Notes under the pieces: model-generated
The model's database searches: none
What the model was told of the DNA's origin: nothing
Seen by the model: only the letters and a program-made list of their open reading frames with translations
Translations under genes and position numbers: made by a program
From: Streptomyces sp. GESEQ-35
Lineage (GTDB): Bacteria; Actinomycetota; Actinomycetes; Streptomycetales; Streptomycetaceae
Length of the DNA: 64,000 bases
Direction of reading: 5' to 3'
Assembly (NCBI RefSeq): GCF_017948485.1
Contig: NZ_JAFFSX010000002.1
Coordinates: 558,001 to 622,000, forward strand
Shown: one piece after another, positions 33,334-43,700 of the stretch
Layout of the letters: every line of letters starts with the position of its first letter
Position numbering within the stretch: the stretch's first letter is position 1

Positions 33334-34331
33334 GAGGCCTCCTCGGCGGTGTGCAGGGGGAGCGCGCTCTCGATGCGGTCCACGGCGGCGAACGCGCCGA
33401 ACGCGACGAGATGCACCAGGCAGTGGTCCGTATGTTCTGGTTTGCGCCAGGCTGTGATGTCTTCGTCGGTGATGCGGTACGGCGCCAGCGCGGCCAGCAG
33501 CGCGAGGCGCGCGCCGGGGCGCTCACGCCGGTCCGGGAACCCGCCCAGGGCGAGCGGCGGATGCTCCCCGTCCCAGTCCCGCAGGGTCTGCCGTACGACA
33601 GTCCGGTCCTCGGAGTCCAGTAGTCCCGCGCCTGCCGAGGCGGCGGTCCGCAGCGCCGCGTACGCGGGGCCGACGGGTGTGCCGTCCGCCCAGGCGGGGC
33701 CCGGGGCGGGAGCGTCGAGCAGGGCGAGGGCGGCGCCGGGCCGGACGGTTCGGCGTACGGTCCGGGCGAGGGTGCGGCCCATGAGGCTCCGTACCGGCCG
33801 CAGCCGCTGGGCGTTGCCCGGCATGAGGCGCTCGGTCAGCAGGGCCGAGGCGATCCGGTTGATGAAATGGAAGGCGAACGCGGTGCCCAGGTAGCCGGGG
33901 GCGTGCTCGCGCGGGAACGGGTACGGCTCCAGGGCGGTGCCCGGGGCGCGGGTGCTCTGCCCCCAGGCGAGCACGCGCGCGTGCTCCTCGTTCTCCGGCT
34001 GCTCCCCGCGGGCCAGGCGCTCCGCAAGGGCGTGGTCGCCGGTGGCGTGCAGCAGGACGGTGTGCGCGTCCACGCAGAACGGGCACTTGTTGGCGAGGGA
34101 CACCCCGAGGGCCGCCAGCTCCTTGCCGGTGCGGCCGCCGGGTCCTGCGAGCAGCGACTCGCGCATCAACGCCCAGGCGGGGGCGAGGATTTCGGGTGCC
34201 GAGGACAGTACGACGAAGGTGACCGGCCGGTCGATGCCGAAGTCGCGGGAGAGCTGCTGGTACACCTCGGCGACGCGGCCGGTGGCCGACTTGGGCGGCA
34301 GGGGCTCGGTGTAGCGAAACGGTGTGGACAT
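33330..34331 (-). CDS. AhpD-like / carboxymuconolactone-decarboxylase-fold protein
   Basis: 333 residues. The AhpD redox motif is present as LANKCPFCVDAHTVLLHATGD near 85-105 (CxxC plus the downstream His), which typically reduces peroxides or acts as a disulfide oxidoreductase. The fold is all-helical. The C-terminal half (FHFINRIASALLTERLMPG and beyond) appears to be a second, degenerate copy of the fold without the CxxC. It is the first gene of a two-gene unit with the methyltransferase, divergent from the histidine kinase gene. Confidence 0.83.
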   Translation of the reverse strand: MSTPFRYTEPLPPKSATGRVAEVYQQLSRDFGIDRPVTFVVLSSAPEILAPAWALMRESLLAGPGGRTGKELAALGVSLANKCPFCVDAHTVLLHATGDHALAERLARGEQPENEEHARVLAWGQSTRAPGTALEPYPFPREHAPGYLGTAFAFHFINRIASALLTERLMPGNAQRLRPVRSLMGRTLARTVRRTVRPGAALALLDAPAPGPAWADGTPVGPAYAALRTAASAGAGLLDSEDRTVVRQTLRDWDGEHPPLALGGFPDRRERPGARLALLAALAPYRITDEDITAWRKPEHTDHCLVHLVAFGAFAAVDRIESALPLHTAEEAS

Positions 34332-34420
34332 GGGCAGCAGCCTGCGCCTCGGGGGGCGCCGCGGTCGTCGTACGGCCGAAGACAGTCGGCGCTACGGCGG
34401 CAAGGTGCGCCGGTGTCCGG

Positions 34421-34442
34421 CACTACTGCGTGGGGAGTAGTG
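34421..34442. promoter_or_regulatory. Inverted repeat CACTACT-N8-AGTAGTG between divergent genes
   Basis: A perfect seven-base inverted repeat with an eight-base spacer in the 168-bp gap between the AhpD-like gene (minus) and the histidine kinase gene (plus). Its position, and size near two helical turns, fit a dimeric NarL-type response-regulator site. This could couple the two-component system to both units. Confidence 0.5.
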
Positions 34443-34499
34443 GGGGAGCCGTCCACAGGGCGGACGCCGGTGTCGGTGCGGCCGTTTACTGTTTCGGGC

Positions 34500-35603
34500 A
34501 TGAGCGAGCAGTCGGCCATCCGTGGACGTCTCGCCGACGCGGCCCTCGCGGTCGTCGTCGGCGCCCTCGTGATGACCGCGGCCGCTTTCGACGCGGACAC
34601 CAGCGCCGTCGACTACGCGTTCATCGCAGTGAGTTCGATCTCGCTCGCCTTCTATCGCTCGGCCCCGCTCGCGGTGCTGGCGGTGTCCACGGCCGGCGGC
34701 GCTGCGTACGTTCTGCACGCCCATCCGGGGGCGCTCGCGGCCCTCCCCGTCATCGGCGCGGTGCACACGGCGGCCCGCGTGGGACGCCGGGGATACGCGG
34801 CCGTGGCGAGCGGGGTGTTCCTGGCGGCGTACATCGCGACGGGTCCGACAACGCAGGAGGTGGTCGAGCGGGCCGCGCTGCTCGCGGGCTGGTTCCTGTG
34901 CGCGTTGGTCACAGGTCTGGCCGACAGCAACTGGCGGGCCTATCTGCGCCAGACCGAACAGCGCGCACTGGAGGCGGAGCGCACCCGGGAGGAGGCGGCG
35001 CTGCGCCGCGCCGGCGAGGAACGCCTACGGATCGCCAGGGAGTTGCACGACTCGCTCACGCACAGCATCTCGATCGTCAAGCTCCAGGCCGGCGTCGCCG
35101 TGCACCTGGCCCGCAAACGGGGCGAGGAGATACCGCCCGCCCTGCTCGCCATCCAGGAGGCGAGCGGCGAGGCGATGCGTGAACTGCGCGCCACCCTGGA
35201 GGTGTTGCGGACCGACGAGCCGGCCGGCACCCCCGCGCTGCTCGTGGAGCGCGCCCGCGCGGCGGGCCTCGCGGTGGACCTGACGGTGACGGGCGACGAG
35301 CGTCCCCTGCCGGCGACCGTCGACCGGGCCGTGTACCGCATCGTGCAGGAAGCCCTGACGAACGCGGCACGACACGCGGGACCGGCCCAGACCCAGGTCC
35401 AACTGGGCTATGCAGAGGGTGAGTTGACAGTACGCGTGGACGACGACGGCCTCGCCGACCCCGCCCGTCCGCCCACGCAGGGCGTGGGCCTCACCGGTAT
35501 GCGCGAACGCGTCACGGCCCTCGGCGGCACACTGCACGCCGCCCCGCGCGCGGAGGGCGGCTTCTCGGTCCGCGCGCGGCTGCCGCTGGGGGAGCAGGGA
35601 TGA
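34500..35603 (+). CDS. NarL-type sensor histidine kinase
   Basis: 367 residues. The N-terminal ~145 residues are membrane-embedded with about 4-5 hydrophobic helices and almost no outside loop, so the sensor probably reads a membrane-related signal. A coiled linker leads to the HisKA_3 domain with ERLRIARELHDSLTHSISIVKLQAG (phospho-His near 182). The HATPase core has RAVYRIVQEALTNAARHAG (N box near 278) and GVGLTGMRERVTALGG (G box near 332). TACTGT sits eight bases before the ATG, and no ribosome site is visible, so the message may be leaderless. Overlaps its regulator as ATGA. Confidence 0.9.
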   Translation: MSEQSAIRGRLADAALAVVVGALVMTAAAFDADTSAVDYAFIAVSSISLAFYRSAPLAVLAVSTAGGAAYVLHAHPGALAALPVIGAVHTAARVGRRGYAAVASGVFLAAYIATGPTTQEVVERAALLAGWFLCALVTGLADSNWRAYLRQTEQRALEAERTREEAALRRAGEERLRIARELHDSLTHSISIVKLQAGVAVHLARKRGEEIPPALLAIQEASGEAMRELRATLEVLRTDEPAGTPALLVERARAAGLAVDLTVTGDERPLPATVDRAVYRIVQEALTNAARHAGPAQTQVQLGYAEGELTVRVDDDGLADPARPPTQGVGLTGMRERVTALGGTLHAAPRAEGGFSVRARLPLGEQG

Positions 35604-36262
35604 TCAGGGTCGCGCTCGTCGACGACCAGGCGCTGATGCGGGCCGGCTTCCGGGCCCTCCTCGACGCCGAGGACGGCATCGAGGTGGTCGGCGAGGCGGC
35701 GGACGGGGAGCAGGGCGTCGAACTGGTCCGGTCCGAGGTGCCCGACATCGCGCTGATCGACGTACAGATGCCGGTGCTGACGGGCATCGAGGCGACCCGC
35801 CGCATCGCCGCCGACCCCGCCCTGGCCGCCGTCCGCGTGGTGATCCTCACCAACTACGGCCATGACGAGTACGTCTTCGAGGCGCTGCGGGCGGGCGCGA
35901 GCGGCTTCCTGCTGAAGGACACCGAACCGGCCGACCTGCTCCAGGCCATCGAGGTGGTCGCCCACGGCGAGGCCCTGCTGTCCCCTTCCGTCACCCGCGC
36001 TCTGATCGGCGAGTTCGTCTCCCGTCCCCCGGACCGGGCCACGGCCCCCGGCCTGGAGTGCCTGACCCGCCGCGAACGCGAGGTGACGGCCCTCGCCGCG
36101 CGCGGCCTCACCAACGACGAGATCGCCGAGCACATGGTCATCAGCCCCTTCACGGCGAAGACCCACATCAGCCGTGCGATGACGAAGCTGGGGGCACGGG
36201 ACCGGGCCCAACTGGTCGTCTTCGCCTATGAGTCGGGGCTGGTGACGGCACGCAACCACTGA
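35600..36262 (+). CDS. NarL/FixJ-type response regulator
   Basis: 220 residues. The receiver domain (1-120) has the acidic pocket VDDQ, phospho-acceptor Asp in ALIDVQMPVLTG near 54 and the Lys in FLLKDTEP near 104. The LuxR-type helix-turn-helix (about 155-215) reads LTRREREVTALAARGLTNDEIAEHMVISPFTAKTHISRAMTKLGARDRAQLVVFAYESGLV. It starts in the kinase stop codon (ATGA). The likely target is the inverted repeat at 34421. It converges with the halogenase gene, with only 16 bases between stop codons. Confidence 0.93.
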   Translation: MIRVALVDDQALMRAGFRALLDAEDGIEVVGEAADGEQGVELVRSEVPDIALIDVQMPVLTGIEATRRIAADPALAAVRVVILTNYGHDEYVFEALRAGASGFLLKDTEPADLLQAIEVVAHGEALLSPSVTRALIGEFVSRPPDRATAPGLECLTRREREVTALAARGLTNDEIAEHMVISPFTAKTHISRAMTKLGARDRAQLVVFAYESGLVTARNH

Positions 36263-36273
36263 GACGCCGATCT

Positions 36274-36286
36274 GCCGGTCACCGGC
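36274..36286. terminator. Short palindrome between converging regulator and halogenase genes
   Basis: GCCGGT-C-ACCGGC spans the halogenase stop codon. It is the only hairpin-like sequence in the 16-bp gap; a weak candidate terminator. Confidence 0.3.
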
Positions 36287-37784
36287 CGGGGTCCACCCAT
36301 GCGAGGCCGTCCTCGGATGCCACCAGACCACCCGGACGCAGGGGCGCCTCGTCCTCCAGCGGCCCGCCGAAGACACCTCGTTCCTGAAGGACCGCACCTT
36401 CCTGGAACACCTGGCGGATGGTGGCGGACTCGAAGAGCGGATTGCGCCGGCCGTCGGAGTCCGGAAGGCGGCCGACGGCCCGGTCGATGTCCGAGGAGGC
36501 GGCCGCGAGGCGTGCGCCCGCCGTCCCGGGCCCGGCGAGCGAGGCGTCGCCGGAGGCCAGACCGCCCACCAGCTCGACGAACGCCTCGAGTTCCGTGGCG
36601 CCGACGTGGGTGACCTTGCGTGCCTTCCAGAAGTACGACCGCTCGTCCTGGTGCATGTCGTAGAAGGAGACCAGGAACTCGTAGAACCGGCCGTACTCGT
36701 GCCGGTAGCGAGCCTCGAACTCCTCGAAACAGCGGTCCTCGTCCAGTCCCGCGGCCTCGATGCCGCTGTTGATCGAGCGGGCCGCGAGCAGTGCTCCGTA
36801 CGTGGCGAGATGCACCCCGGAGGACAGCACCGGGTCGACGAAGCAGGCCGCGTCACCGACCAGCAGCATGCCGGGTGTCCACAGCCGGGTCTTCCAGTAC
36901 GAGTAGTCCTTGCGGACGCGGACCTGGTCGTACGGCGCCTCGGTCGCCCGGGGCACGTCGACGAGCAGGTCCCGGACCTCGGAGCAGGAGTCGATCAGGC
37001 GGCGCCAGGCGGCCGCCGGGTCCCGCTGGATCGCCGCGGCGTTCTCCCGGCTCACCACCGCGCCCACGCTGGTCAGATCGTCGCGGAGCGGGATGTACCA
37101 GATCCAGCCCTCGTCGAAGGCGGCGCAGAAGATGTTGCCGTCGTTCGGCTTCGGCAGGCGTTCGCCCCCGGCGAAGTAGCCGAACACCGCGATGTTCCGG
37201 AAGAAGTCGGAGTACGTGCGCTTCCCGCCGACCTGCGAGTGGATGCGGCTGCCGTTGCCGGAGGCGTCCACGACGTACCGTGCCCGGACCTCGACGGTGG
37301 CGCCGTCCGGGCCGGTCAGGCGGACGCCCCGGACCCGCTCCTCGTCCGCGAGTACGCTCCCGACGCGGCAGCCCTCCCGTACCTCCACGCCGACCCGGCG
37401 GGCGTTGTCCAGCAGGATGGTGTCGAACCGGGACCGCTCGACCTGGTAGGCGAACGAGGTCGGGTCGGCCAGCCGCGGGGACAGCGCGAAGGAGAACTGC
37501 CAGGGGTCCCGGTTCCTGCCCCAGCGGAAGGTGCCGCCGCGCTTGACCTTGAAGCCCGCCTTCGCGACCTCCGCCTCGACGCCGAGGATGCGGCACACGC
37601 CGTGCACGGTGGAGGGCAGCAGCGACTCGCCGATCTGGTAGCGGGGGAACGTGTGCTGTTCCAGGAGGAGGACGCGATGGCCCCGCAGCGCCACGGCCGC
37701 CGCGACGGTCGCCCCGGCCGGGCCGCCGCCCACGACGATGACGTCGAAGTCCTCCTCGCTTCTCATGACCTGTCCGGGATTCAT
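36279..37784 (-). CDS. FAD-dependent halogenase
   Basis: 501 residues. FAD fold with [21 protein letters not shown] near 15-35. The halogenase signature WxWxIP is present as [11 protein letters not shown] near 230. The catalytic-Lys region reads [16 protein letters not shown] near 78-93, as in CmlS/SgcC3/CndH-type enzymes, which chlorinate phenolic, pyrrolic or aliphatic substrates, often tethered to a carrier protein. [21 protein letters not shown] near 310-330 closes the FAD site. It starts in the stop codon of the PKS gene (ATGA), so the two are made together. The substrate is therefore probably bound to one of the PKS carrier domains, or is its released product. A flavin reductase partner is not encoded nearby. 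Confidence 0.88.
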   Translation of the reverse strand: MNPGQVMRSEEDFDVIVVGGGPAGATVAAAVALRGHRVLLLEQHTFPRYQIGESLLPSTVHGVCRILGVEAEVAKAGFKVKRGGTFRWGRNRDPWQFSFALSPRLADPTSFAYQVERSRFDTILLDNARRVGVEVREGCRVGSVLADEERVRGVRLTGPDGATVEVRARYVVDASGNGSRIHSQVGGKRTYSDFFRNIAVFGYFAGGERLPKPNDGNIFCAAFDEGWIWYIPLRDDLTSVGAVVSRENAAAIQRDPAAAWRRLIDSCSEVRDLLVDVPRATEAPYDQVRVRKDYSYWKTRLWTPGMLLVGDAACFVDPVLSSGVHLATYGALLAARSINSGIEAAGLDEDRCFEEFEARYRHEYGRFYEFLVSFYDMHQDERSYFWKARKVTHVGATELEAFVELVGGLASGDASLAGPGTAGARLAAASSDIDRAVGRLPDSDGRRNPLFESATIRQVFQEGAVLQERGVFGGPLEDEAPLRPGGLVASEDGLAWVDPGR

Positions 37785-40700
37785 CGCTCTCCTTGTGCGG
37801 TCGGCCGAGCCTTCGTGAGCCCGAGGGAGTCGATCCAGCTGCGGACGGCCGCCACCGTGGTGTGGGCGTGGTCCCGCATGAACGAGACATGGTCGCCCGG
37901 CACGTCGACGCGCTCGTGCGGGAGCGGCCAGGAGGTCCGCCAGCCGTCCGGGCCCGCGCTCGCCGCCATCTCCGGGGTGGGCTCGGTGGCCCGGACCAGC
38001 AGGGTCGGGGTGCCGACCGGTTCCGGATCCCAGCCGAGGAACATCCGGGTGTACGCGCCGAGCGCCGCCACGCCGTTGTCCTCGTCCCCGGTGCAGTCGT
38101 TCCCGGCCAGGCGTGGCGCGACGGCTGAAGCCGGCAGGGACAGCAGCCAGTCCTTGTCGCCGTTGCCGTCGCCGATGAGATACGTGTCGAGCAGCACCTG
38201 ACCGGCGGGGGCGGTCCCCAGCGCTTCCAGTCGCCGGGTCACGGTGTGTGCGACGGCGCCTCCGCCGGACATCCCGACGACGACGAACGGCCGGCCGCCG
38301 ACATGCCGCAGCACCGTCTCGGCGTGGGTGTGCGCCAGTGTCTCCCGGTCGGCCGGCACCGCGTCGCCCTCGACGACGCCGGGGTGCGGGAACTCCAGGA
38401 CGTCCAACTCGCCCTGGAACGAACGGTGGAAGCGGGGGAACTCCCCGGCCGGGGCGTCGAAGAGCGGATGGTAACCGGGGAAGAACACCAGCACCGGGCC
38501 GTCGCCGCCGCCGTCGGCCCGGCGCACCGGCGGGAGTGCGTGTTCGCGGCTGCCGGACGCGTCGAACGTCGGCACCCCCCAGGAGGCGGTGACCAGCATG
38601 TGCATCGCCGCGACCACCTGGCCGGCCTCGCAGACGCTCCGGTAGAGGGAGGAGAGCGTCCGCACGGGCCGGCCGTCCGCCGGCTGGGGCGTCCGCACCG
38701 GTGTCGTCCGCGGCAGGTCGTCGAGCAGGCCGAGCACATGGCGGGCGAGACCCTCCGCTGTCGGGTGCTCGAACACCACCGCGGCGGGCAGCCTCAGGTG
38801 CAGGGCCATGCTGAGCCGGTTGCGGATCTGGACGGCCGTCAGGGAGTCGAATCCGAGGTCGGCGAAGGCCCGGCCGGCCGGCAGCGCATCGGCATCGCCG
38901 TAGCCGAGCAGCGTGGCGACGTCGGCGCGCATCAACTCCACGAGCGCGCCCTCCCGTTGGTCTTCAGGGAGCCCGGCCAGCAGCTCCCGCCACGCCCCCG
39001 GCTCCAGAACCTGCTCCCCGCCGGGAGCGGAGTCGGTCGCCCCGGCGCCAGCCTTGGGGCGACCCGGGCGTATCAGTCCACGCAGCGGCGGTGGCAGGGC
39101 CCGACCGGCAGACCCGAGAGCGGCCCGGTCCAGCAGGATCGGCGCCAGCACGGGTTCGCGCTCGCGCAGCGCCGCGTCGAACAACGCCAGGCCCTGCTCG
39201 GGTGAGAGCGCCCGGATTCCGTCACGGGAGCCCGGCTGCTGTCCGCCCTCCCGGAACTGTGCGGCCATGCCGCCGTCGAGCTCCCACAGCCCCCACGCCA
39301 GCGAAACCCCGGGCAGCCCCAGCGCCGTGCGGTGCCGGGCGAGCGCGTCCAGGAACGCGTTCGCCGCCGCGTAGTTGCCCTGACCGGCCCGGCCGAGCAG
39401 GCCCGACGCCGAGGAGAACAGGACGAACGCCGACAGGTCCAGATTCCGTGTCAGTTCGTGCAGATGCCAGGCCGCGTCCGCCTTCGGCCGCAGCACCGCC
39501 GCCATGCGCTCCGGGGTCAGCGCGGGCAGTACACCGTCGTCGAGCACCCCGGCCGCGTGTACCACGGCGGCAAGCGGCGGCTCACAGCTCCTGACCGCGT
39601 CGGCCAGCGCGGCACGGTCGGTCACGTCACAGGAGACGATCCGGACCTCGGCCCCCAACTCCTCAAGAGCGGAACGCAGTTCGTCGGCGCCGGGTGCCTG
39701 CGGGCCGCGCCGCCCGGTGAGCAGCAGGTGGCGTACGCCGTACGAGGCGACCAGGTGACGGGCCAGTTCAGCGCCCAGCGCGCCGGTGCCGCCGGTGATC
39801 AGTACGGTGCCGTCCGGGCCGAAGGCGGCCCGGGCGCGCGTCCGGCCATCGGATGCCGTCTCGGTGAGCCGCGGCACCGTCACCCGACCTGCCCGGACGG
39901 CCAGTTGGGGTTCACCGGTGGTCACCGCCGCGGGCAGCAGCCGTAGGGACTCGGGATCTGCGTCGACATCCACCAGGACCACCCGTCCGGGCAGTTCCGA
40001 CTGCGCGGTGCGCACCAGCCCCCAGACGGCCGCGCCCGCCAGGTCCGGTACGGGAGCGGTGGCGTTGCGCGTGATCACCACCAGGCGTGCTGCGGCTGTG
40101 TCCGGTTCGTCCTGCCAGTCCTGGAGTGCCCTGAGTACCCGGCCGGTCAGTCGGTGTACGGCGGAGAGGGGATCGCTGTCCGTCGCCGGACCGAGGGCCG
40201 TGACGGCCACGATGTCGGCGGAGCCGGGGGCAGCGGTGTCGATGATCTCGCCGAGGTTCAGCTCGTCCGGGCCCAGCACCGCCCAGCGCTCGCCGGGAAC
40301 GCCGGAGGGCACGTCGACTAAGACCCAGTCGGGGCGCAGGAGACCACGTCGTACCACGTCGTCCCGGGTGCGGGGCAGTTCCCTGGTCGTCAGGGAGTTC
40401 ACCCGCGCCACCGGGCGCCCCGTCGGATCGGCGAGCACCAGGGAGACCGAGTCCGCCCCGGCCGGGCTCACCCGTACCCGCAGCTCCGTCGCCCCGGCGG
40501 CATACAGACGCACTCCGCCCCACGCGAACGGCACCCGGACCGACGCGCCCGGCCCGGGCCCGGCGAGCAGCGGGGCGTGCAGGGCCGCGTCCAGCAGCGC
40601 CGGATGGATCCCGAATCGCCCGGCCTCGGCCACCGCCGGTTCGGGCAGCCGGACCTCCGCGAACAGGTCGTCGCCCCGCCGCCACACCGCTCGTACGCCC

Positions 40701-43700
40701 TGGAAGGCCGGCCCGTACGCGAAGCCGCCGTCCGTGAGGTCGGCGTACGCGTCCGTCAGATCCACCTCGTCCGCGCCCTGAGGCGGCCACACCGTCAGAT
40801 CCTCCTGCGGGACTTCCGGCGCCCGGCCGAGCAGCCCGGTGACATGCCGGCTCCAGAGGTCGTCCTCGGTCCGGGAGTAGATGTCGAACGGGCGCCGGCC
40901 GGAGTCGTCTGCCGGTCCCACCACGACCTGGACACTCACCCCTGTGGCGGAGGGCAGGGCGAGCGGTGACAGGACGAGGAGTTCGTCCAGCACCTCGCAG
41001 CCTGCTTCGTCGCCCGCGCGTACGGCCATCTCCACGAACGCCGTCGCGGGGACGAGCACCGTCCCGGCGATCACATGGTCGGCGAGCCATGGCTGGTCCG
41101 TGGTGGACAGCAGCCCGGAGAACACCGTCCGGTCGGTGCCGGGCACCGTGAAGGCCGGGCCGAGCAGCGCATGCCCCTGCTGAGTGCCTGCCGTGGCCAG
41201 GGCGGCAGCGGGTGGCGCCTCCAGCCAGTACCGGCGCCGCTGGAACGCGTACGTCGGCAGGTCCACGCGCCGAGCCCCGGTGCCGGCGAACACCGCGGGC
41301 CAGTCGACGCGTACCCCGCGCACATGGAGCCCGGCCACGGCGGACAGCAGCGTCCGCGGTTCACGCTCACCGCCACGTGTGGCCGGGGCGAAGAACGGGT
41401 CCGTCAGACACTCCTGAGCCAGCGCGGTGAGCACGGGACCGGGACCGAGCTCCAGGAACGCCGAGACCCCGTTCCCCCCGAGCCACCGCACGGTGTCGGC
41501 GAACCGCACCGTGCGGCGGGCATGCCGCACCCAGTACTCGGGCGAACACAGCTCCTCGGCGTCGGCAGGCCGGCCCGACACGGCGGAGACCAGCGGAATC
41601 CGCGGTGGCCGGAAGGTCAACTCCTCGGCGGTACGGCGGAATTCGTCGAGCATCGGCTCCATCAGGGGTGAGTGAAAGGCATGGCTGACCTTCAGCCGTA
41701 CGGTCCTGCGACCGCGCGCCTCGAACCCGGCCGCTACGGCGTGCACCGCTTCCCGTGCGCCGGAAATCACCACCGAGCGCGGCCCGTTCACGGCAGCGAC
41801 CGCCACCTGGTCCGCGACATCCGCCAGTTGGCGCAGAACCTCGTCCTCGTCCGCGTCCAGGGCCACCATCGCCCCGCCCTCGGGCAGCGCCCGCATCAGC
41901 CGTCCCCGGGCCGCTACGAGCGTCGCGGCGTCGGCGAGATCCAGTACCCCGGAGACATGGGCCGCCGCCAGTTCCCCCACGGAGTGCCCGGCCAGGAAGT
42001 CGGCCTGTACGCCCCAGGACTCCAGCAGCCGGAACAGTGCCACCTCGAAGGCGAACAGCGCGGCCTGGGTGAAGTCGGTACGGTGCAGCAGGGCGGCCGA
42101 CGGCGAATCCGGCTCGGCGGACAGCACCGTACGCAGCGGCAGTTCCAGCCGGTCGTCCAACTCCCGGCAGACTTCGTCGAAGGCCGCGGCGAAGGCGGGG
42201 AACGCCGCGCCGAGTTCCACGCCCATGCGGGCGCGCTGCGCGCCTTGGCCGGTGAACAGGAACGCCGCGCGGATCGCTGGATCGGCCAGGCTCGTCTCCG
42301 CTGGATGCGCCGCGATGGGTCGGCGGTCGGCTGCGGCGCCGTCGTGGCTGGTCGCGCCCCGCGGCGGAGCCGCAAATTGATGCAGCCCCGCGCCCCTTCG
42401 GGGCGCTGCCGAACCGTGGCCGCCTTGCCCCGAACTGCTTGGGGCGGCCAGCGCTTCCAGCCCGGCGAGCATCCGCTCCCGGTCGTCGGCCGGGATCAGC
42501 GCCCGGTGGGTGAGGGCCGACCTCGACACGGCCAGTGAGTAGCCGATGTCGGCGGACGAGAGGTCGGGCCGGGCCGTGACGGTGGCGGCCAGGCGGCGTG
42601 CCTGGTCGCGCAGGGCGCCTTCGTCGTCGGCGGAGAGCAGCCAGGGCACGGGCAGGGAGCATGCACCGGTGTGCCGCTCGGGCGGCGGCGGTTCTTCCAG
42701 GATCACATGCGCGTTGGTCCCGCCGATGCCGAAGGCCGACACGCCCGCACGCCGTGGCCGGTCCGCCGCCGACGGCCACGGCCGGGCGGTGGTCAGCAGT
42801 TCCACGCGGCCCAGGGACCAGTCGACGTGCGGTGACGGGGTCTGCGCGTGCAGGGTCCGGGGCAGTTCCCCCTGCCGCATGGCCTGCACCATCTTGATGA
42901 CCCCGGCGACGCCGGCGGCCGCCTGTGTGTGCCCGAGGTTGGACTTGACCGAGCCCAGCAGCAGGGGGCGTTCGCGGTTCTGGCCGTAGGTGGCCAGCAG
43001 GGCCCGCGCCTCCACCGGGTCGCCCAGTGTGGTGCCCGTGCCGTGCGCCTCCACCGCGTCCACATCGCTCGCGCGGAGCCCGGCGTCGGCCAGCGCCTGG
43101 GTGATCAGCCGTTGCTGCGCCTGTCCGTTGGGCGCGGTCAGACCGTTGGACGCGCCGTCGGAGTTGACGGCGGAGCCACGCAGCACGGCCAGCACCGGAT
43201 GGCCGTTGCGGCGCGCGTCGGAGAGCCGCTCCAGCAGCACAAGACCCGCCCCCTCGCCCCAGGCGGTGCCGTCCGCCGAGGACGAGAACGACTTGCAGCG
43301 GCCGTCGGGCGACAGCGCGCGCTGGCGGCTGAACGCCAGGAACGCATTGGGCGTCGCCATCACCGTGACACCGCCGGCCAGGGCCAGCGAGCACTCGCCC
43401 GAGCGCAGCGACCTGGCCGCCCAGTGCAGCGCCACCAGCGAGGACGAGCACGCGGTGTCGACCGTGATCGAGGGTCCGCGCAGGCCGTACGTATAGGAGA
43501 TCCGCCCGGAGGTCACGCTGCCGGCCGAACCCAGGCCCAGATACGCCTCCAGGCCGTGGTGGGTGAAGCGGGCCGAGTAGTCGCCGTGCATCAGGCCGAC
43601 GAACACCCCCGTGTCGCTCTCCCGCAGCGACGCCGGGTCGATCCCGGCCCGCTCCCAGACCTCCCACGAGGTCTCCAGCAGCAGCCGCTGCTGCGGGTCC

